64,000 bases of DNA from Haloferax denitrificans ATCC 35960 (lineage in GTDB: Archaea > Halobacteriota > Halobacteria > Halobacteriales > Haloferacaceae). A model generated the notes under the pieces. It did no database searches and had not been told where the DNA came from. It worked only from the letters and a program-made list of their open reading frames with translations. Position 1 is the first letter of the stretch; the number at the start of each line of letters is the position of its first letter. The stretch covers positions 1-64,000 of the forward strand of contig NZ_AOLP01000017.1 of NCBI RefSeq assembly GCF_000337795.1. Reading direction: 5' to 3'. Below are positions 24,464-33,091 of this stretch, piece after piece. Made by a program: the position numbers and the translations under genes.

Positions 24464-24988
24464 ATGCGCGAGTTCGCATCCGACCCGCCCGAGGAGGTCC
24501 GCGTCGGCGACGCCCTCCGCGAGGCGGGCCACACCGTCGCCGTCGCGGAGTCCTGTACCGGCGGCCTCATCGGGTCGCTCCTGACCGACGTGCCCGGCTC
24601 CAGCGACTACTTCGACCGCTCGCTCGTCACCTACTCCTACGACGCCAAGCGCCACGAACTGGCGGTCTCCCGGGAGTCGCTGGACGAACACGGAGCCGTC
24701 TCCGAGCCGGTCGCCCGCGAGATGGCCGCCGGCGTCCGGGACGTGGCCGACGCGACGTGGGGGGTGGCGACGACGGGCATCGCCGGGCCCGAGGGCGGCC
24801 TCCCCGGCAAGCCGGTCGGCACCGTCTTCGTCGGCGTCGCCTTCGCCGCGCCGTGGGGGTCCGGCGACTCGTACGCCCGCGTCGAGCGCTTCGAGTACGA
24901 CGGGTCGCGGACGCAGGTGAAAGAACAGATTGCGCGCGGGGCGCTGGCGCTCCTCCGCGGGGAAATCGAGTCCACCACGTCCGACTGA
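24464..24988 (+). CDS. CinA C-terminal-type nicotinamide-nucleotide amidohydrolase
   Basis: A 174-residue stand-alone CinA C-terminal domain (PncC type), which deamidates NMN to nicotinic acid mononucleotide in NAD recycling. Signature blocks are VAVAESCTGGLIGSLLTDVPGSSDYF, YDAKRHELAVS and ATTGIAGPEGGLPGKPVGTV. Length is typical of PncC. TATA-like CTTTTGT (24434-24440) lies 27 bases before ATG 24464. It is divergent from the Get3-like gene. Enzymatic assignment is by family. Confidence 0.88.
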   Translation: MREFASDPPEEVRVGDALREAGHTVAVAESCTGGLIGSLLTDVPGSSDYFDRSLVTYSYDAKRHELAVSRESLDEHGAVSEPVAREMAAGVRDVADATWGVATTGIAGPEGGLPGKPVGTVFVGVAFAAPWGSGDSYARVERFEYDGSRTQVKEQIARGALALLRGEIESTTSD

Positions 24989-25058
24989 ATCGGCCGGACG
25001 GTCGCCGTCTGCCGGTTCCGTGGGAAAGCTTTGTATCCCGCCGGGCCAGTCTGCATCC

Positions 25059-25583
25059 ATGAACAAGAAGGGACACGTGCTCAACGCCATCCTGTTGGCG
25101 CTCGGGCTCGGCGTCATCCTCACCGTGGACCCCCGGTCGTTCGAACCGACGGCCGACTCGGCGTTCCTCCTCGCCCAGAAAATCGGCCAGCTATCGCTTC
25201 CGGTCGTGCTCGGCGCGCTGTTTCCCGACGTCGACACCGCCTTCGGCAAGCACCGTAAGACCCTCCACAACCTCCCGGTGTTGGCGATATTCCTCGTGTT
25301 CCCGCTCGTCTTCGGCAACCTCCAGTTCGTCTGGATTGGCGTCGCCACCCACTACGTCCTCGACATGGTCGGCTCGAAGCGCGGCATCGCGCTGTTCTAC
25401 CCGCTTTCGCCGCAGGAGTACGACCTGCCGACCGGCGTGGCGACGAGTTCGAAACACGCCGACGCGGTGACCGTCGTCGTCACGGTCGCCGAACTCGGCG
25501 TCCTCGCGGGCATCCACTACTACCTCTTTTCGCTCGACGTGTCCCTCGCGGACGCCGCGGCGTCGTTCACCGCGGTGGTCTGA
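25059..25583 (+). CDS. Membrane-bound metal-dependent hydrolase (YdjM/DUF457-like)
   Basis: A 174-residue membrane protein with about four hydrophobic segments. Polar ligand-bearing loops are KKGHVLNAILLAL (His near the N-terminus), ALFPDVDTAFGKHRKTLHNL (Asp and His cluster) and WIGVATHYVLDMVGSKRG. These match the YdjM/LexA-regulated hydrolase superfamily (DUF457). Its reaction is unknown; the family is thought to hydrolyse membrane-associated substrates. A TATA-like GCTTTGTATC about 26 bases before ATG 25059 suggests a leaderless transcript. Confidence 0.82.
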   Translation: MNKKGHVLNAILLALGLGVILTVDPRSFEPTADSAFLLAQKIGQLSLPVVLGALFPDVDTAFGKHRKTLHNLPVLAIFLVFPLVFGNLQFVWIGVATHYVLDMVGSKRGIALFYPLSPQEYDLPTGVATSSKHADAVTVVVTVAELGVLAGIHYYLFSLDVSLADAAASFTAVV

Positions 25584-25642
25584 GGGCCGGGCGGCCGCGA
25601 TGCTGACGCGTTCTAGCGTGCTCGGAACACCGCTCCGCGAAA

Positions 25643-25664
25643 CTCAGTAGACGCTCAGTAGACG
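25643..25664. repeat. Two tandem copies of CTCAGTAGACG
   Basis: An exact 11-base tandem duplication covers the stop codon of the PHP-like gene. On the minus strand both reading frames that cross it end in SVY-stop, so the duplication does not lengthen the protein. It probably arose by slippage. Confidence 0.7.
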
Positions 25665-26419
25665 CTCACGTCGTCGAACCGGCCGTCGTAGGCGATGTGG
25701 CTCGGGTGCGTCGGCTCCATCCCCGAAAGCAGGAGTCGGTCGACCTTCCCCCACGAGTTCTCGTAGCCGAGGTGGGCGAACTCGACCGCGCCGCGGAACG
25801 CGTGGGAGACCCCGGTGCGGCGGACGACCCGGCGGTCCGCCCCCTCGCGGAGCGCGGCGACGAGGTCGGCCTCGGAGTCGATGTCGCGGTCGAACTCGGT
25901 CCACGCCTCGCCGACGGTGCCGCGGAGGTGCGCGTAGGACGACGCGAACCCCGGCAGTCCCGCCTCGCGGGCGATGTCGCGGCCGCGGCGGTTGCCCCGC
26001 GGGAGCGCCTTCGTGTTGTACGTCTCGACGGCGTCGATGTCGTCGCGGCGGGCGACCACGTCCTCGGCGGTGAGGCTCACCGTCAGGAACTCGGGGTGGG
26101 GGACGAGCGTCGCCGCGCCCTGCCGGTCGAACTCCGCGAAGGCCCCGTCGAGGGTGATGAAGTCGGGGACCGGCTCCGAGAGACCGACCGCGAGGACGTG
26201 TTTCCGGTCGCGCCACGACCCCGTGAACACCTCGCGGGCGGGGACGACGAGCAGGTCGTCGTCGGAGAATCGCGCCGCGCGGGCGCGGGCGTCGGGCAGG
26301 CGGACGAAGTGCGGCGCGTAGACGAGCACGTCGATGCCGCGGGCTTTCGCGCGCGAGACCACCCGCTCGTCGAGAATCTTCACGTGCATATCGACCCGCG
26401 TCGTCGTGGTCGCGCTCAC
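25655..26419 (-). CDS. PHP-domain-like metal-dependent phosphoesterase
   Basis: A 254-residue protein of the PHP superfamily. Metal-binding positions are seen in VDMHVKILDER (where a usual HxH is reduced to one His), VLVYAPHFVRLP, ATLVPHPEF and VETYNTK with GFASSYAHLRG. The absent second His suggests altered metal occupancy or activity. Start choice is GTG 26419 or ATG 26389; the motif lies only two residues into the shorter form, so GTG is preferred. The gene is divergent from a small zinc-finger gene. Function is unknown. Confidence 0.78.
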   Translation of the reverse strand: MSATTTTRVDMHVKILDERVVSRAKARGIDVLVYAPHFVRLPDARARAARFSDDDLLVVPAREVFTGSWRDRKHVLAVGLSEPVPDFITLDGAFAEFDRQGAATLVPHPEFLTVSLTAEDVVARRDDIDAVETYNTKALPRGNRRGRDIAREAGLPGFASSYAHLRGTVGEAWTEFDRDIDSEADLVAALREGADRRVVRRTGVSHAFRGAVEFAHLGYENSWGKVDRLLLSGMEPTHPSHIAYDGRFDDVSVY

Positions 26420-26517
26420 ACGATACGGTCGGGCCAGCCACCAGTTAGTGGTTGCTATTTGTCGAACGGCGGCCGGTCGAAGAAACGGTTTTGTGGCTCA
26501 CGGCCGTCGGTGGGAAC

Positions 26518-26820
26518 ATGTCCCGGTGGAAGTGCGGAATCGAAGGGTGTGACGGTCGGTTCGAAGACGTGGAAAGCGCGGTCATCCACCAGACGGTGGA
26601 CCACGAGCGCCACGAGTGCAAAGTGTGTGGGACCGTCGTTCCGGAGGGCTACTTCGCGATTCGACACGCCTTCGACGAGCACACCCGCGCCGAGTTCGTC
26701 CGCGCGTACGACGCCGATTCCTCGGCGGTCCGCATCCGCGAGGACGTGAAAGACGCCGTCGAGGCGGACGCGGACCTCAACAGCGTCGTCGAGACGCTCC
26801 GCGAACAGGGCGCGCTGTAG
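26518..26820 (+). CDS. Small zinc-finger protein with C2H2-like fingers
   Basis: A 100-residue protein with two finger-like units: WKCGIEGCDGRFEDVESAVIHQTVDH followed by HECKVCGTVVPEGYFAIRHAFDEH. Cys/His spacing is compatible with zinc binding. The C-terminal 50 residues form an acidic, probably helical region. It could bind nucleic acid or protein. TATA-like CGGTTTTGTG (about 26486-26495) lies 26 bases before ATG 26518. I recognise it as a conserved haloarchaeal type but cannot assign a function. Confidence 0.8.
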   Translation: MSRWKCGIEGCDGRFEDVESAVIHQTVDHERHECKVCGTVVPEGYFAIRHAFDEHTRAEFVRAYDADSSAVRIREDVKDAVEADADLNSVVETLREQGAL

Positions 26821-26992
26821 GCCCACGCGAGACGGGGGGTCGCAGTCGCGATGGGGCGCGACGCGGCTCGCCCGAGACGGCGCTCCTCGGGGACTGTCGG
26901 GGGACATGGGAGTCACCGAGGGCGCGCGGCTCGTCGCGCGCGTCGAGTCGAGTCGAAACTGAGAGAGAAGAAACCCTCGTCGGGGCGGACGC

Positions 26993-27445
26993 TTACCGCT
27001 CTTCGGAGTCGAGGACGCGAATCTGGTCGCCGCGGACGGTGACCGGAATCGGGACCGTCGCCTCGTAGAGTTCGACGGTGACCTGGTCTTTCGTCTCGTC
27101 GATGCGCTGGACGCGCGCCTTCTCGCCTTTGAACGGGCCGGCGATGAGTTCGACGATGTCGCCCTCCGCGATGCCCTCCACGTCCGGCGTCGGCGAGAGG
27201 AAGTGCTCGACTTCGGCCATGCTGGAGGTGCCGACCGCGCCGCCGCTCTCGACGAGGCCGCGAGCGTGGGGAATCTCTTCGAGGACGCGCGTGACGATGC
27301 CGTCGTCGTCGGCCTCGACCATCACGTAACTCGTGAGCGAGTCGGGCGCGAGGACGGCGTGAATCTCGGCGAACTCCTTCGTCGCGATCATGTCCGCAAC
27401 CGTCTGTTCTTGACGAGCGGTGGTCTTCACGGCGAAGATGGGCAT
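26993..27445 (-). CDS. spt5: Transcription elongation factor Spt5 (NusG homologue)
   Basis: A 150-residue protein with the NGN domain ([27 protein letters not shown]) that clamps RNA polymerase over DNA. A KOW domain ([20 protein letters not shown]) contacts nascent RNA or ribosomes. No C-terminal repeats are present, as usual for archaea. Its ATG at 27445 lies one base after the secE stop, giving the classical archaeal secE-spt5 pair. Spt4 is not encoded here. Confidence 0.97.
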   Translation of the reverse strand: MPIFAVKTTARQEQTVADMIATKEFAEIHAVLAPDSLTSYVMVEADDDGIVTRVLEEIPHARGLVESGGAVGTSSMAEVEHFLSPTPDVEGIAEGDIVELIAGPFKGEKARVQRIDETKDQVTVELYEATVPIPVTVRGDQIRVLDSEER

Positions 27446-27446
27446 C

Positions 27447-27620
27447 TCAGACTCCTCCGGGGAGGAAGCTCATAACCGCGAAGATGATGAAACCGAGCAG
27501 TCCGACGAGGAAGATACCCGCGCCGGCGATTTTGGAGATCTGGGAGAACTCCTGCCACGACGGGGTGCTCGCGAGTTTCAACACGCGAACGTAGCTGTTC
27601 AGGTCGTACTTAACGTCCAT
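27447..27620 (-). CDS. secE: Protein translocase subunit SecE (Sec61 gamma)
   Basis: A 57-residue protein: a short amphipathic cytoplasmic helix ([20 protein letters not shown]) followed by [20 protein letters not shown] and a single membrane helix. This is the canonical archaeal SecE/Sec61-gamma layout. It clamps the SecY channel in the membrane. The neighbour spt5 one base downstream confirms the call. TATA-like TAGAAAAAG lies 28 bases before ATG 27620. Confidence 0.95.
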   Translation of the reverse strand: MDVKYDLNSYVRVLKLASTPSWQEFSQISKIAGAGIFLVGLLGFIIFAVMSFLPGGV

Positions 27621-27644
27621 GTTGCTGGAGGCTAAGGCGTCGGG

Positions 27645-27653
27645 CTTTTTCTA
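27645..27653 (-). promoter_or_regulatory. TATA element of secE-spt5
   Basis: The minus strand reads TAGAAAAAG, centred 28 bases before the secE ATG at 27620. Confidence 0.5.
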
Positions 27654-27826
27654 TCTATTGATGCACCGACGGGCCGAGCGGGCGCTCGCGAACGGGGCGA
27701 CCCGACGAGTTCGACCCGGTGCCGCCGCTCGATAACGGGCGGGACGCGAGACGTGGCGGGCCATCGAACCGGAGCGGATGCGGGAGCGAAAGCGAGTCCC
27801 CGCGGCCGACGGGGCGGCGACGCCGA

Positions 27827-28966
27827 CTACTCGACGTAGTCGATGTCTTCGAGACGCTCTTCTGCCTGCGCCTGCGCCTCGCCGTTGCGACCGTAGATTT
27901 GGGGCGACTCGACGCCGGTGACGACGATCATCGTCCGCATCATACCTTCGAGTTCGTCGTCGACGGAGGTCCCCCAGATGATGCGCGCGTCGGGGTCGAT
28001 GCGGTCGTAAATCTCCTCGACGACGCCCTCGGCTTCCTCGATGCTCATGTCGGAGCCGCCGGTGACGTTGACGAGCGCGGAGTTCGCGCCGGAGATGTCC
28101 ACGTCGAGAAGCGGCGACCGGAGGGCGGACTTGACGGACTCTTGGGCCTTGGACTCGGAGTCGGACTCGCCGAGACCGATCATGGCGACGCCGCCGCGCT
28201 CCATGACGGTCTTCACGTCGGCGAAGTCGAGGTTGACCAGTCCGGGCTTGGTGATGAGTTCGGTGATGCCCTTGACCGAGCGCATCAGCACCTCGTCGGA
28301 GACCTTGAACGCCTGCCGGACGGGGAGCTTGCCCACGGCGTCGAGCAGGCGGTCGTTCGGGACGACGATGACCGTGTCAGAAACGTCTCGGAGCCGTTCG
28401 AGCCCGGCCTCGGCGTTCGTTCGTCGCACCTCGCCTTCGGCCGTAAAGGGCGTCGTGACGATGGCGATGGTGAGCGCGCCCGACTCGCGGGCGGCCTTGG
28501 CGACCACGGGGGCCGAGCCGGTGCCGGTGCCGCCGCCGAGACCGGCGGTGACGAACACCATGTCGGAGCCCTCGATGGCGTCGTAAATCTCCTCTTGGGA
28601 CTCGAGGGCGGCCTCCTCGCCGACCTGCGGGAGCGAGCCCGCGCCGCGGCCCTGGGTCTTCTGTTCGCCCATGAGAATCTTCGTGTCGGCCCCGATTTCC
28701 ACGAGGTGTTGCACGTCGGTGTTGGCGGCGACGAGCTTCGCCCCCTTGATTCCCTCCTCGTGCATCCGGTTGACGGTGTTGCCGCCGGCACCGCCGCACC
28801 CGACCACCGTGATGTTGGTCTGGAGGTCTTTGAGAACCGCTTTCAGTTCGTCGTCAGTCATCGTCCCGGACCGGTTGATGTTGGTCGAGCCGTCGACCTG
28901 AGCCGACCCATCCCCCACGTCCTCGGCCTCGGCCTCGTCAATTGCGTCGCCGACGATAGAGTCCAT
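27827..28966 (-). CDS. ftsZ1: Cell division GTPase FtsZ1
   Basis: A 379-residue FtsZ. An N-terminal acidic extension of about 45 residues precedes [17 protein letters not shown] (T1 loop). The tubulin signature [12 protein letters not shown] is near residue 145. [15 protein letters not shown] (T7 synergy-loop region with NxDFxD) and the C-terminal DIDYVE tail are present. All GTPase elements are intact. In Haloferax FtsZ1 assembles at mid-cell and cooperates with FtsZ2 (recalled). An N-terminal [15 protein letters not shown] and GSTNINRSG segment supports the FtsZ1 rather than FtsZ2 call. secE-spt5 lies downstream and dtdA upstream on the same strand. Confidence 0.97.
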   Translation of the reverse strand: MDSIVGDAIDEAEAEDVGDGSAQVDGSTNINRSGTMTDDELKAVLKDLQTNITVVGCGGAGGNTVNRMHEEGIKGAKLVAANTDVQHLVEIGADTKILMGEQKTQGRGAGSLPQVGEEAALESQEEIYDAIEGSDMVFVTAGLGGGTGTGSAPVVAKAARESGALTIAIVTTPFTAEGEVRRTNAEAGLERLRDVSDTVIVVPNDRLLDAVGKLPVRQAFKVSDEVLMRSVKGITELITKPGLVNLDFADVKTVMERGGVAMIGLGESDSESKAQESVKSALRSPLLDVDISGANSALVNVTGGSDMSIEEAEGVVEEIYDRIDPDARIIWGTSVDDELEGMMRTMIVVTGVESPQIYGRNGEAQAQAEERLEDIDYVE

Positions 28967-28994
28967 ATTTATGGAGACGGTTTACGGAGGACGA

Positions 28995-29002
28995 CTAATT
29001 AT
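28995..29002 (-). promoter_or_regulatory. TATA element of ftsZ1
   Basis: The minus strand reads ATAATTAG preceded by GGGGAAAG (BRE-like), centred 32 bases before ATG 28966. The transcript would have a leader of about five bases. The start codon itself sits in a small inverted repeat (TCCATA-TT-TATGGA, 28962-28975). Confidence 0.5.
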
Positions 29003-29014
29003 CTTTCCCCCTTC

Positions 29015-29034
29015 CGTCAGACATCTGTCTGACG
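29015..29034. promoter_or_regulatory. Palindrome CGTCAGACA-TC-TGTCTGACG upstream of ftsZ1
   Basis: Two perfect 9-base arms separated by two bases. It lies 13-32 bases upstream of the ftsZ1 TATA element, immediately beyond the BRE, which is where archaeal activators or repressors bind. It is the best operator-like site in the window. Confidence 0.55.
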
Positions 29035-29124
29035 AGCCGCCGATTCGTGCCGAAACGTGACATGTGAGCCCGCGGCACAGGCCGTCTCTCGGGGCGAAAT
29101 CGGTCGGTCGCGTCCCGATGACGA

Positions 29125-30444
29125 CTACACCGTGAACTCGACGAGTCGCTCTTTCGACACGTCTTCGGGCGCGACGGCCTCGCCGTCGACTTCGACCGAC
29201 TGCCCGGCCGAGAGCTTGCCGAACGCCGGGCCCTCGGGGACGCCGAACTCGCGTGCGGCGGCGGGGTCGAAGGCGCGCGTCGCCGCCGTGACCGCCCCGT
29301 CGTCGCGGACGACGCTGTCGTATTTCTCGCGCAGTACGTCGCAGAGCCGCGACACGAGTTCGTCGTAGCCGTCGCCCGCGACGGCCGCGCGACCCACCGC
29401 GCGCGTCCCGCCTTCGGTCGTGTGGAAGGCGACGGTGGTCTCGCGGACGGCGTCGAGCGCGGCGTCGAGGTCGATGCCCTGCGCCTCGCCGAGCAGGCCG
29501 TCTGGGAGCGAGACGACCTCGTAGTCGTCGGCGTCGATTCGCGCGCCGAATCGGAGGCCCTCTTCGATAGTCGTGACGGCGGCTTCGAGGGCGGCGACGC
29601 GGTCGAGGGGGACGCCCGAGGTCTCGCGGACCCACGTCTCGGAGACGACCCGGAACCCCTCAGCTTCGAGGGCGGCCGCGAGGTCGCTCCGGTCGCCGTC
29701 GACCAACGCGAGGTCGGCCGCGGAGGCCTCGAACGCCCGCCGGAGCACGTCGCGGTTGTTCCCGGGCGCGCCCATCGCCTTGAGTTGCCAGTCGGCGGCG
29801 ATGTGGCCGACGCGCCAGTCGGTCTCGCGGAGGACGCGCTCGAACCGCGGAGCGTAGTGGCCGCCGCCGAAGCCGACGAGTTGGCGGTCCGCGTCGGGCG
29901 CGACCCCCTCGATGTCGAGGACGGCCGCCGCGACCGCGCGGGCTCCCTCGGGGTCGTCCCACTGCTCGTCGTCGCTCCCGAGTTCGACGAACATCGAGGG
30001 GACCGTCGGCTCGGTCGGGCCGTGGTGGGTCGCCTCGATGCCGACCTCGTAGCCGTCGGGCGCGCGCTCGCGGAGCGCCTCGACGACGGCGCGCTGGGCG
30101 TTGGGACACGCGCGGGCGAACCGCCCCGGCTCGCCGCCGTAGTCGGCGGGACCGAAGTTCCCGGTGAAGTGCGCGGTCAGGAGCGCGCCGGTCTCGCCGG
30201 AGTGCCGGGAGACGACGACGAGAAAGTCGAGGTCGGCGTCGAACGCCGCGGCCGGGTCGTCGAGGTCGATGTGCAGGTCGTCGAACTCGCGGAGTTCGAA
30301 GCCGTCGCGGAAGAAGACGGTGCCGCCGCCGTCGGCGTCGGGTCGGTCCCCGTCGGTCCGTTCGTCCCAGTCGGCGAGTTCGAGCAGGCGCTCGCCGATG
30401 TGAACCGATGCGCTGTCGGCGCGGCTGACGACGATTCCAATCAC
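29125..30444 (-). CDS. dtdA: D-aminoacyl-tRNA deacylase (archaeal DtdA type)
   Basis: A 439-residue zinc-dependent deacylase that hydrolyses D-amino acids from mischarged tRNA. Family blocks include MIGIVVSRADSASVHIG at the start, VVVSRHSGETGALLTAHFTGN, GIEATHHGPTEPTVPSMFVELG (metal His pair) and GFGGGHYAPRFERVLRE. The archaeal/plant core ends near residue 265; about 170 further residues form a C-terminal extension of the sort seen in haloarchaea. It is 158 bases upstream of ftsZ1 on the same strand, but ftsZ1 has its own promoter. Confidence 0.93.
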   Translation of the reverse strand: MIGIVVSRADSASVHIGERLLELADWDERTDGDRPDADGGGTVFFRDGFELREFDDLHIDLDDPAAAFDADLDFLVVVSRHSGETGALLTAHFTGNFGPADYGGEPGRFARACPNAQRAVVEALRERAPDGYEVGIEATHHGPTEPTVPSMFVELGSDDEQWDDPEGARAVAAAVLDIEGVAPDADRQLVGFGGGHYAPRFERVLRETDWRVGHIAADWQLKAMGAPGNNRDVLRRAFEASAADLALVDGDRSDLAAALEAEGFRVVSETWVRETSGVPLDRVAALEAAVTTIEEGLRFGARIDADDYEVVSLPDGLLGEAQGIDLDAALDAVRETTVAFHTTEGGTRAVGRAAVAGDGYDELVSRLCDVLREKYDSVVRDDGAVTAATRAFDPAAAREFGVPEGPAFGKLSAGQSVEVDGEAVAPEDVSKERLVEFTV

Positions 30445-30501
30445 GATACGAGGGTCGCCGAGGCCGGCGAAAAGGGCGTCGGAAGCGGCGAGGGGAGCCG
30501 G

Positions 30502-31851
30502 TCAGTCCTCGACCGCGGCCGGGACCTCGGTCGCGCCGTGGTCGCCGCGGACGCGCCGGACCGAGAGCTTGGCGACCGCGGCGAGTTGCCTGCGCCGCCG
30601 GACGAAAAGCGCCGTTCCGACGACCAGATAGACGACCGAGAAGCCGACGAGCGAGGTCGGACCGTCGAAGGTGACCGCGCCGAGGCCCGGAACCGGGAGC
30701 GTGAGCGCCAGTCCGGTCACGGAGTAGACGAACTGGGCCAAAAACAGGCCGAGGAGGGCGACCGCCTCGCGGAGGCTGATGGAGAACGTGACGAGGATGG
30801 CGATGGCGAAGTAGCTCTGGGCGGCCGTCAACCAGAGTTCGCCCATCTGGTGCGTGTCGAGCGGGAGCGGGGCGTAGGAGCCGACAGAGAGGCTGTAGAC
30901 GAGGACGAGCGTCCCGATGAGGAGCGTCCACTGGTTGAGCTTCGAGGAGATGAGCGCGTTGAAGCCGGCGGTCGCCCGCGCCTTGTTGACGAGGTAGGCC
31001 ACGACGATGAGTTCGGGGCTCTCGCTCGCCAGCGGCGCGACCCACTGAATCATCAGAAAGGAGGGAATGCCGACCGACTTCCCGAGGGCTTCGAGGCCGT
31101 GGGCGAACGGCTCGACGGCGGCGAGGATGACCGCGCCCGAGAAGACGAACAGCGCGAGCGTCGTGGCGATGCGCTTTGGTTTCCGATACGACTGGAGGTA
31201 CGCGGGCACGCCGATTTGCTCTTCGTCCTCGTGCGGCGAGTTCATCGCCACGAAGATGTAGGCGACGTAGAGGCCGACGAGGACGAACATATCGACCGCG
31301 CCGATGCCCGCGCCGAGCGGGACGAAGAAGGCGAACACGGTCGCGGCGAAGAGGAACAGAATCTCGGTGGCGATGCCGTGGTCGAGACGGACCACGTCCG
31401 CGAGGAAGCCGGGTCGGGACTCGACCGCCTCGTCGCCGGTGTCGCGGGCGCGGTAGACGGTGAAGAGGGCGATTGCGGACCAGCCGATGCCGATGAGGAT
31501 GCGGTTCGCCCCGGTCATGTTGGCGACCGCGAGGCTCGCGGCCTCGGCCGACTCGGGAGAGCCGGGGTTGATGCCTGCCTCCCACGCGTAGAGCGCGTCC
31601 ACCGCGTACTCGGGGGCGACCGCGAGCACCGCGAGGATGGCGAGCGCGAACGCCCGCGGCACGTCGGCCTCGGCAGTCTCGGCGCCCCACGCGAGGAGGA
31701 ACGAGGCGCCGAGGACGGCGATGCCGCTGAGGGCGACGGTGACGCCGGTCGTGAGGTCAACGCCGAGCGCCGTGTGGAGGGCCAGCCACGGGACCGTCAG
31801 GAACGCGGCCCCGAACACCGCTGTCAGCGGGTGACCGAGTTGTCGTACCAT
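30502..31851 (-). CDS. Sodium/calcium exchanger-superfamily membrane protein
   Basis: A 449-residue membrane protein with 10-11 hydrophobic segments and the two inverted alpha repeats of the CaCA superfamily. Repeat one has LAVAPEYAVDALYAWEAG and MTGANRILIGIGWSAIALF. Repeat two has PLASESPELIVVAYLVNKAR and NALISSKLNQWTLLIGT. The acidic residues expected for ion binding are present. It should exchange Na+ or H+ for a divalent cation. ATG 31851 is used; GTG 31857 is an equally possible start. A second exchanger gene precedes it on the same strand. Confidence 0.85.
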   Translation of the reverse strand: MVRQLGHPLTAVFGAAFLTVPWLALHTALGVDLTTGVTVALSGIAVLGASFLLAWGAETAEADVPRAFALAILAVLAVAPEYAVDALYAWEAGINPGSPESAEAASLAVANMTGANRILIGIGWSAIALFTVYRARDTGDEAVESRPGFLADVVRLDHGIATEILFLFAATVFAFFVPLGAGIGAVDMFVLVGLYVAYIFVAMNSPHEDEEQIGVPAYLQSYRKPKRIATTLALFVFSGAVILAAVEPFAHGLEALGKSVGIPSFLMIQWVAPLASESPELIVVAYLVNKARATAGFNALISSKLNQWTLLIGTLVLVYSLSVGSYAPLPLDTHQMGELWLTAAQSYFAIAILVTFSISLREAVALLGLFLAQFVYSVTGLALTLPVPGLGAVTFDGPTSLVGFSVVYLVVGTALFVRRRRQLAAVAKLSVRRVRGDHGATEVPAAVED

Positions 31852-31948
31852 CGTCACTACAAGCGCGAAGCCGAAGCCGGTAGCTCTTGTGCTTCGGAAT
31901 CGGCCAGCGACGGGCGCGAGAGACGGTCGAAAGCGCCCGGCGGGTGCG

Positions 31949-32920
31949 TCAGGGGAGAATCAGCCAGAAGAACACGAGATAGCCGGTGACGAGGATGCCG
32001 CCGTCGAGCCGGGACACGTCGCGGTTGCGGAGCATCAGCGCGATGACCCCAAAGGTGAACACGAGAAGCGCCGGGAAGTCCAGCGAGATGGTGCTCGCGG
32101 GGACGTTCACGGGGACCATGATGGCGAGGATGCCGAGGACGGCGACGACGTTGTAGATGTTCGAGCCGACGACGTTGCCGATGCTGAACTCCGACTCGCC
32201 GCGGACCGCGCTGATGACCGACGCCGCGAGTTCGGGCAGTGAGGTGCCGAACGCGAGGACCGTCAGCCCGATGAACCGCGGACCGAACCCGAAGGATTCG
32301 AGCAGTCCCTGTCCGCCCTGAATGAGCCAGTTCGAGCCGACGAACAGGAGGAGGAGGCCGAGACCGAGGTAGACCACGTCCCTGAGTTGCGCCGACACCT
32401 CGTCTTCGTCCTCGATGTCGATCTCGTCCGTGCCGAGGGCGTCGGCCTTCGCCGAGCGCGCGCGGTACAGGAGGTAGCCCGTGAACGCGACGAGGATGAC
32501 CAAGAGGACGCCGCCGTCGACGGCGCTGAGGTTTCCGTCCATCCCGAGCGCGACGAGCGCGACCGCCGCGGCAATCATGAACGGGACGTGTCGGCGGAGC
32601 GTCGTCGTCGAGACGCCCATCGGCTGGATGAGCGCCGAGATTCCGAGGACGAGACCGATGTTGGCGATGTTCGAGCCGACGATAGCGCCGAGTCCGAGGT
32701 CGGAGCTGTAGCCCAACCCGCTCAGCACCGCGACGAACAGTTCAGGAGTGGTCGTCGCGAACGCGACGATGGTCACACCGACGATGGCCGCCCGGAGGCC
32801 GAGACCGATGGCGAGCCGAGACGCGCCCTCGACGAGCGCCTCGGCCCCGAGATAGAGCGCGACGATACCCGCCACGAGGAGCGCGGTATCGAAGGAAAGC
32901 AGGGTTGCGAGTGCCGACAT
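31949..32920 (-). CDS. Calcium/sodium antiporter (YrbG-type CaCA)
   Basis: A 323-residue membrane exchanger, standard length for YrbG. Alpha repeats are VGVTIVAFATTTPELFVAVL with GAIVGSNIANIGLVLGIS, and IGLTVLAFGTSLPELAASV with GNVVGSNIYNVVAVLGI. The Glu and Asn residues of the ion sites are intact. A hydrophilic acidic loop (DEIDIEDEDEVSAQ) separates the halves. ATG 32920 fits; the longer frame upstream covers aroE on the other strand and is not coding. TATA-like GCTTTTGG lies about 29 bases upstream. Gap to the next exchanger is 97 bases. Confidence 0.93.
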   Translation of the reverse strand: MSALATLLSFDTALLVAGIVALYLGAEALVEGASRLAIGLGLRAAIVGVTIVAFATTTPELFVAVLSGLGYSSDLGLGAIVGSNIANIGLVLGISALIQPMGVSTTTLRRHVPFMIAAAVALVALGMDGNLSAVDGGVLLVILVAFTGYLLYRARSAKADALGTDEIDIEDEDEVSAQLRDVVYLGLGLLLLFVGSNWLIQGGQGLLESFGFGPRFIGLTVLAFGTSLPELAASVISAVRGESEFSIGNVVGSNIYNVVAVLGILAIMVPVNVPASTISLDFPALLVFTFGVIALMLRNRDVSRLDGGILVTGYLVFFWLILP

Positions 32921-33062
32921 ACGCGGGAGTAGACCAACGGGAGACCAAAAGCGCGCCGGTACACCGCGAGTCCGCGAGGACCGACGCGGGAGCGCGAGGC
33001 GGGGCGAACCGCCCCCGACGGCGGCTGTCGGGTCCCGGCGGAATCCGACGCTGGCGGGCGAG

Positions 33063-33068
33063 TTATAT
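33063..33068 (+). promoter_or_regulatory. TATA element of aroE
   Basis: GAGTTATATCG is centred 27 bases before ATG 33092, matching a leaderless transcript. Confidence 0.55.
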
Positions 33069-33091
33069 CGCCGGCAGGTCACCACCCGCCC

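Noticed and set aside
24317-25348. Long N-terminal extension of the Get3-like frame
   Set aside because: It is antisense to cinA and the next gene. The protein start is placed at ATG 24316, where a plausible acidic N-terminus begins.
22198-26419. Horizontally acquired island or prophage
   Set aside because: Base composition and codon use stay like the surroundings, and no integrase, transposase or flanking repeat was found.
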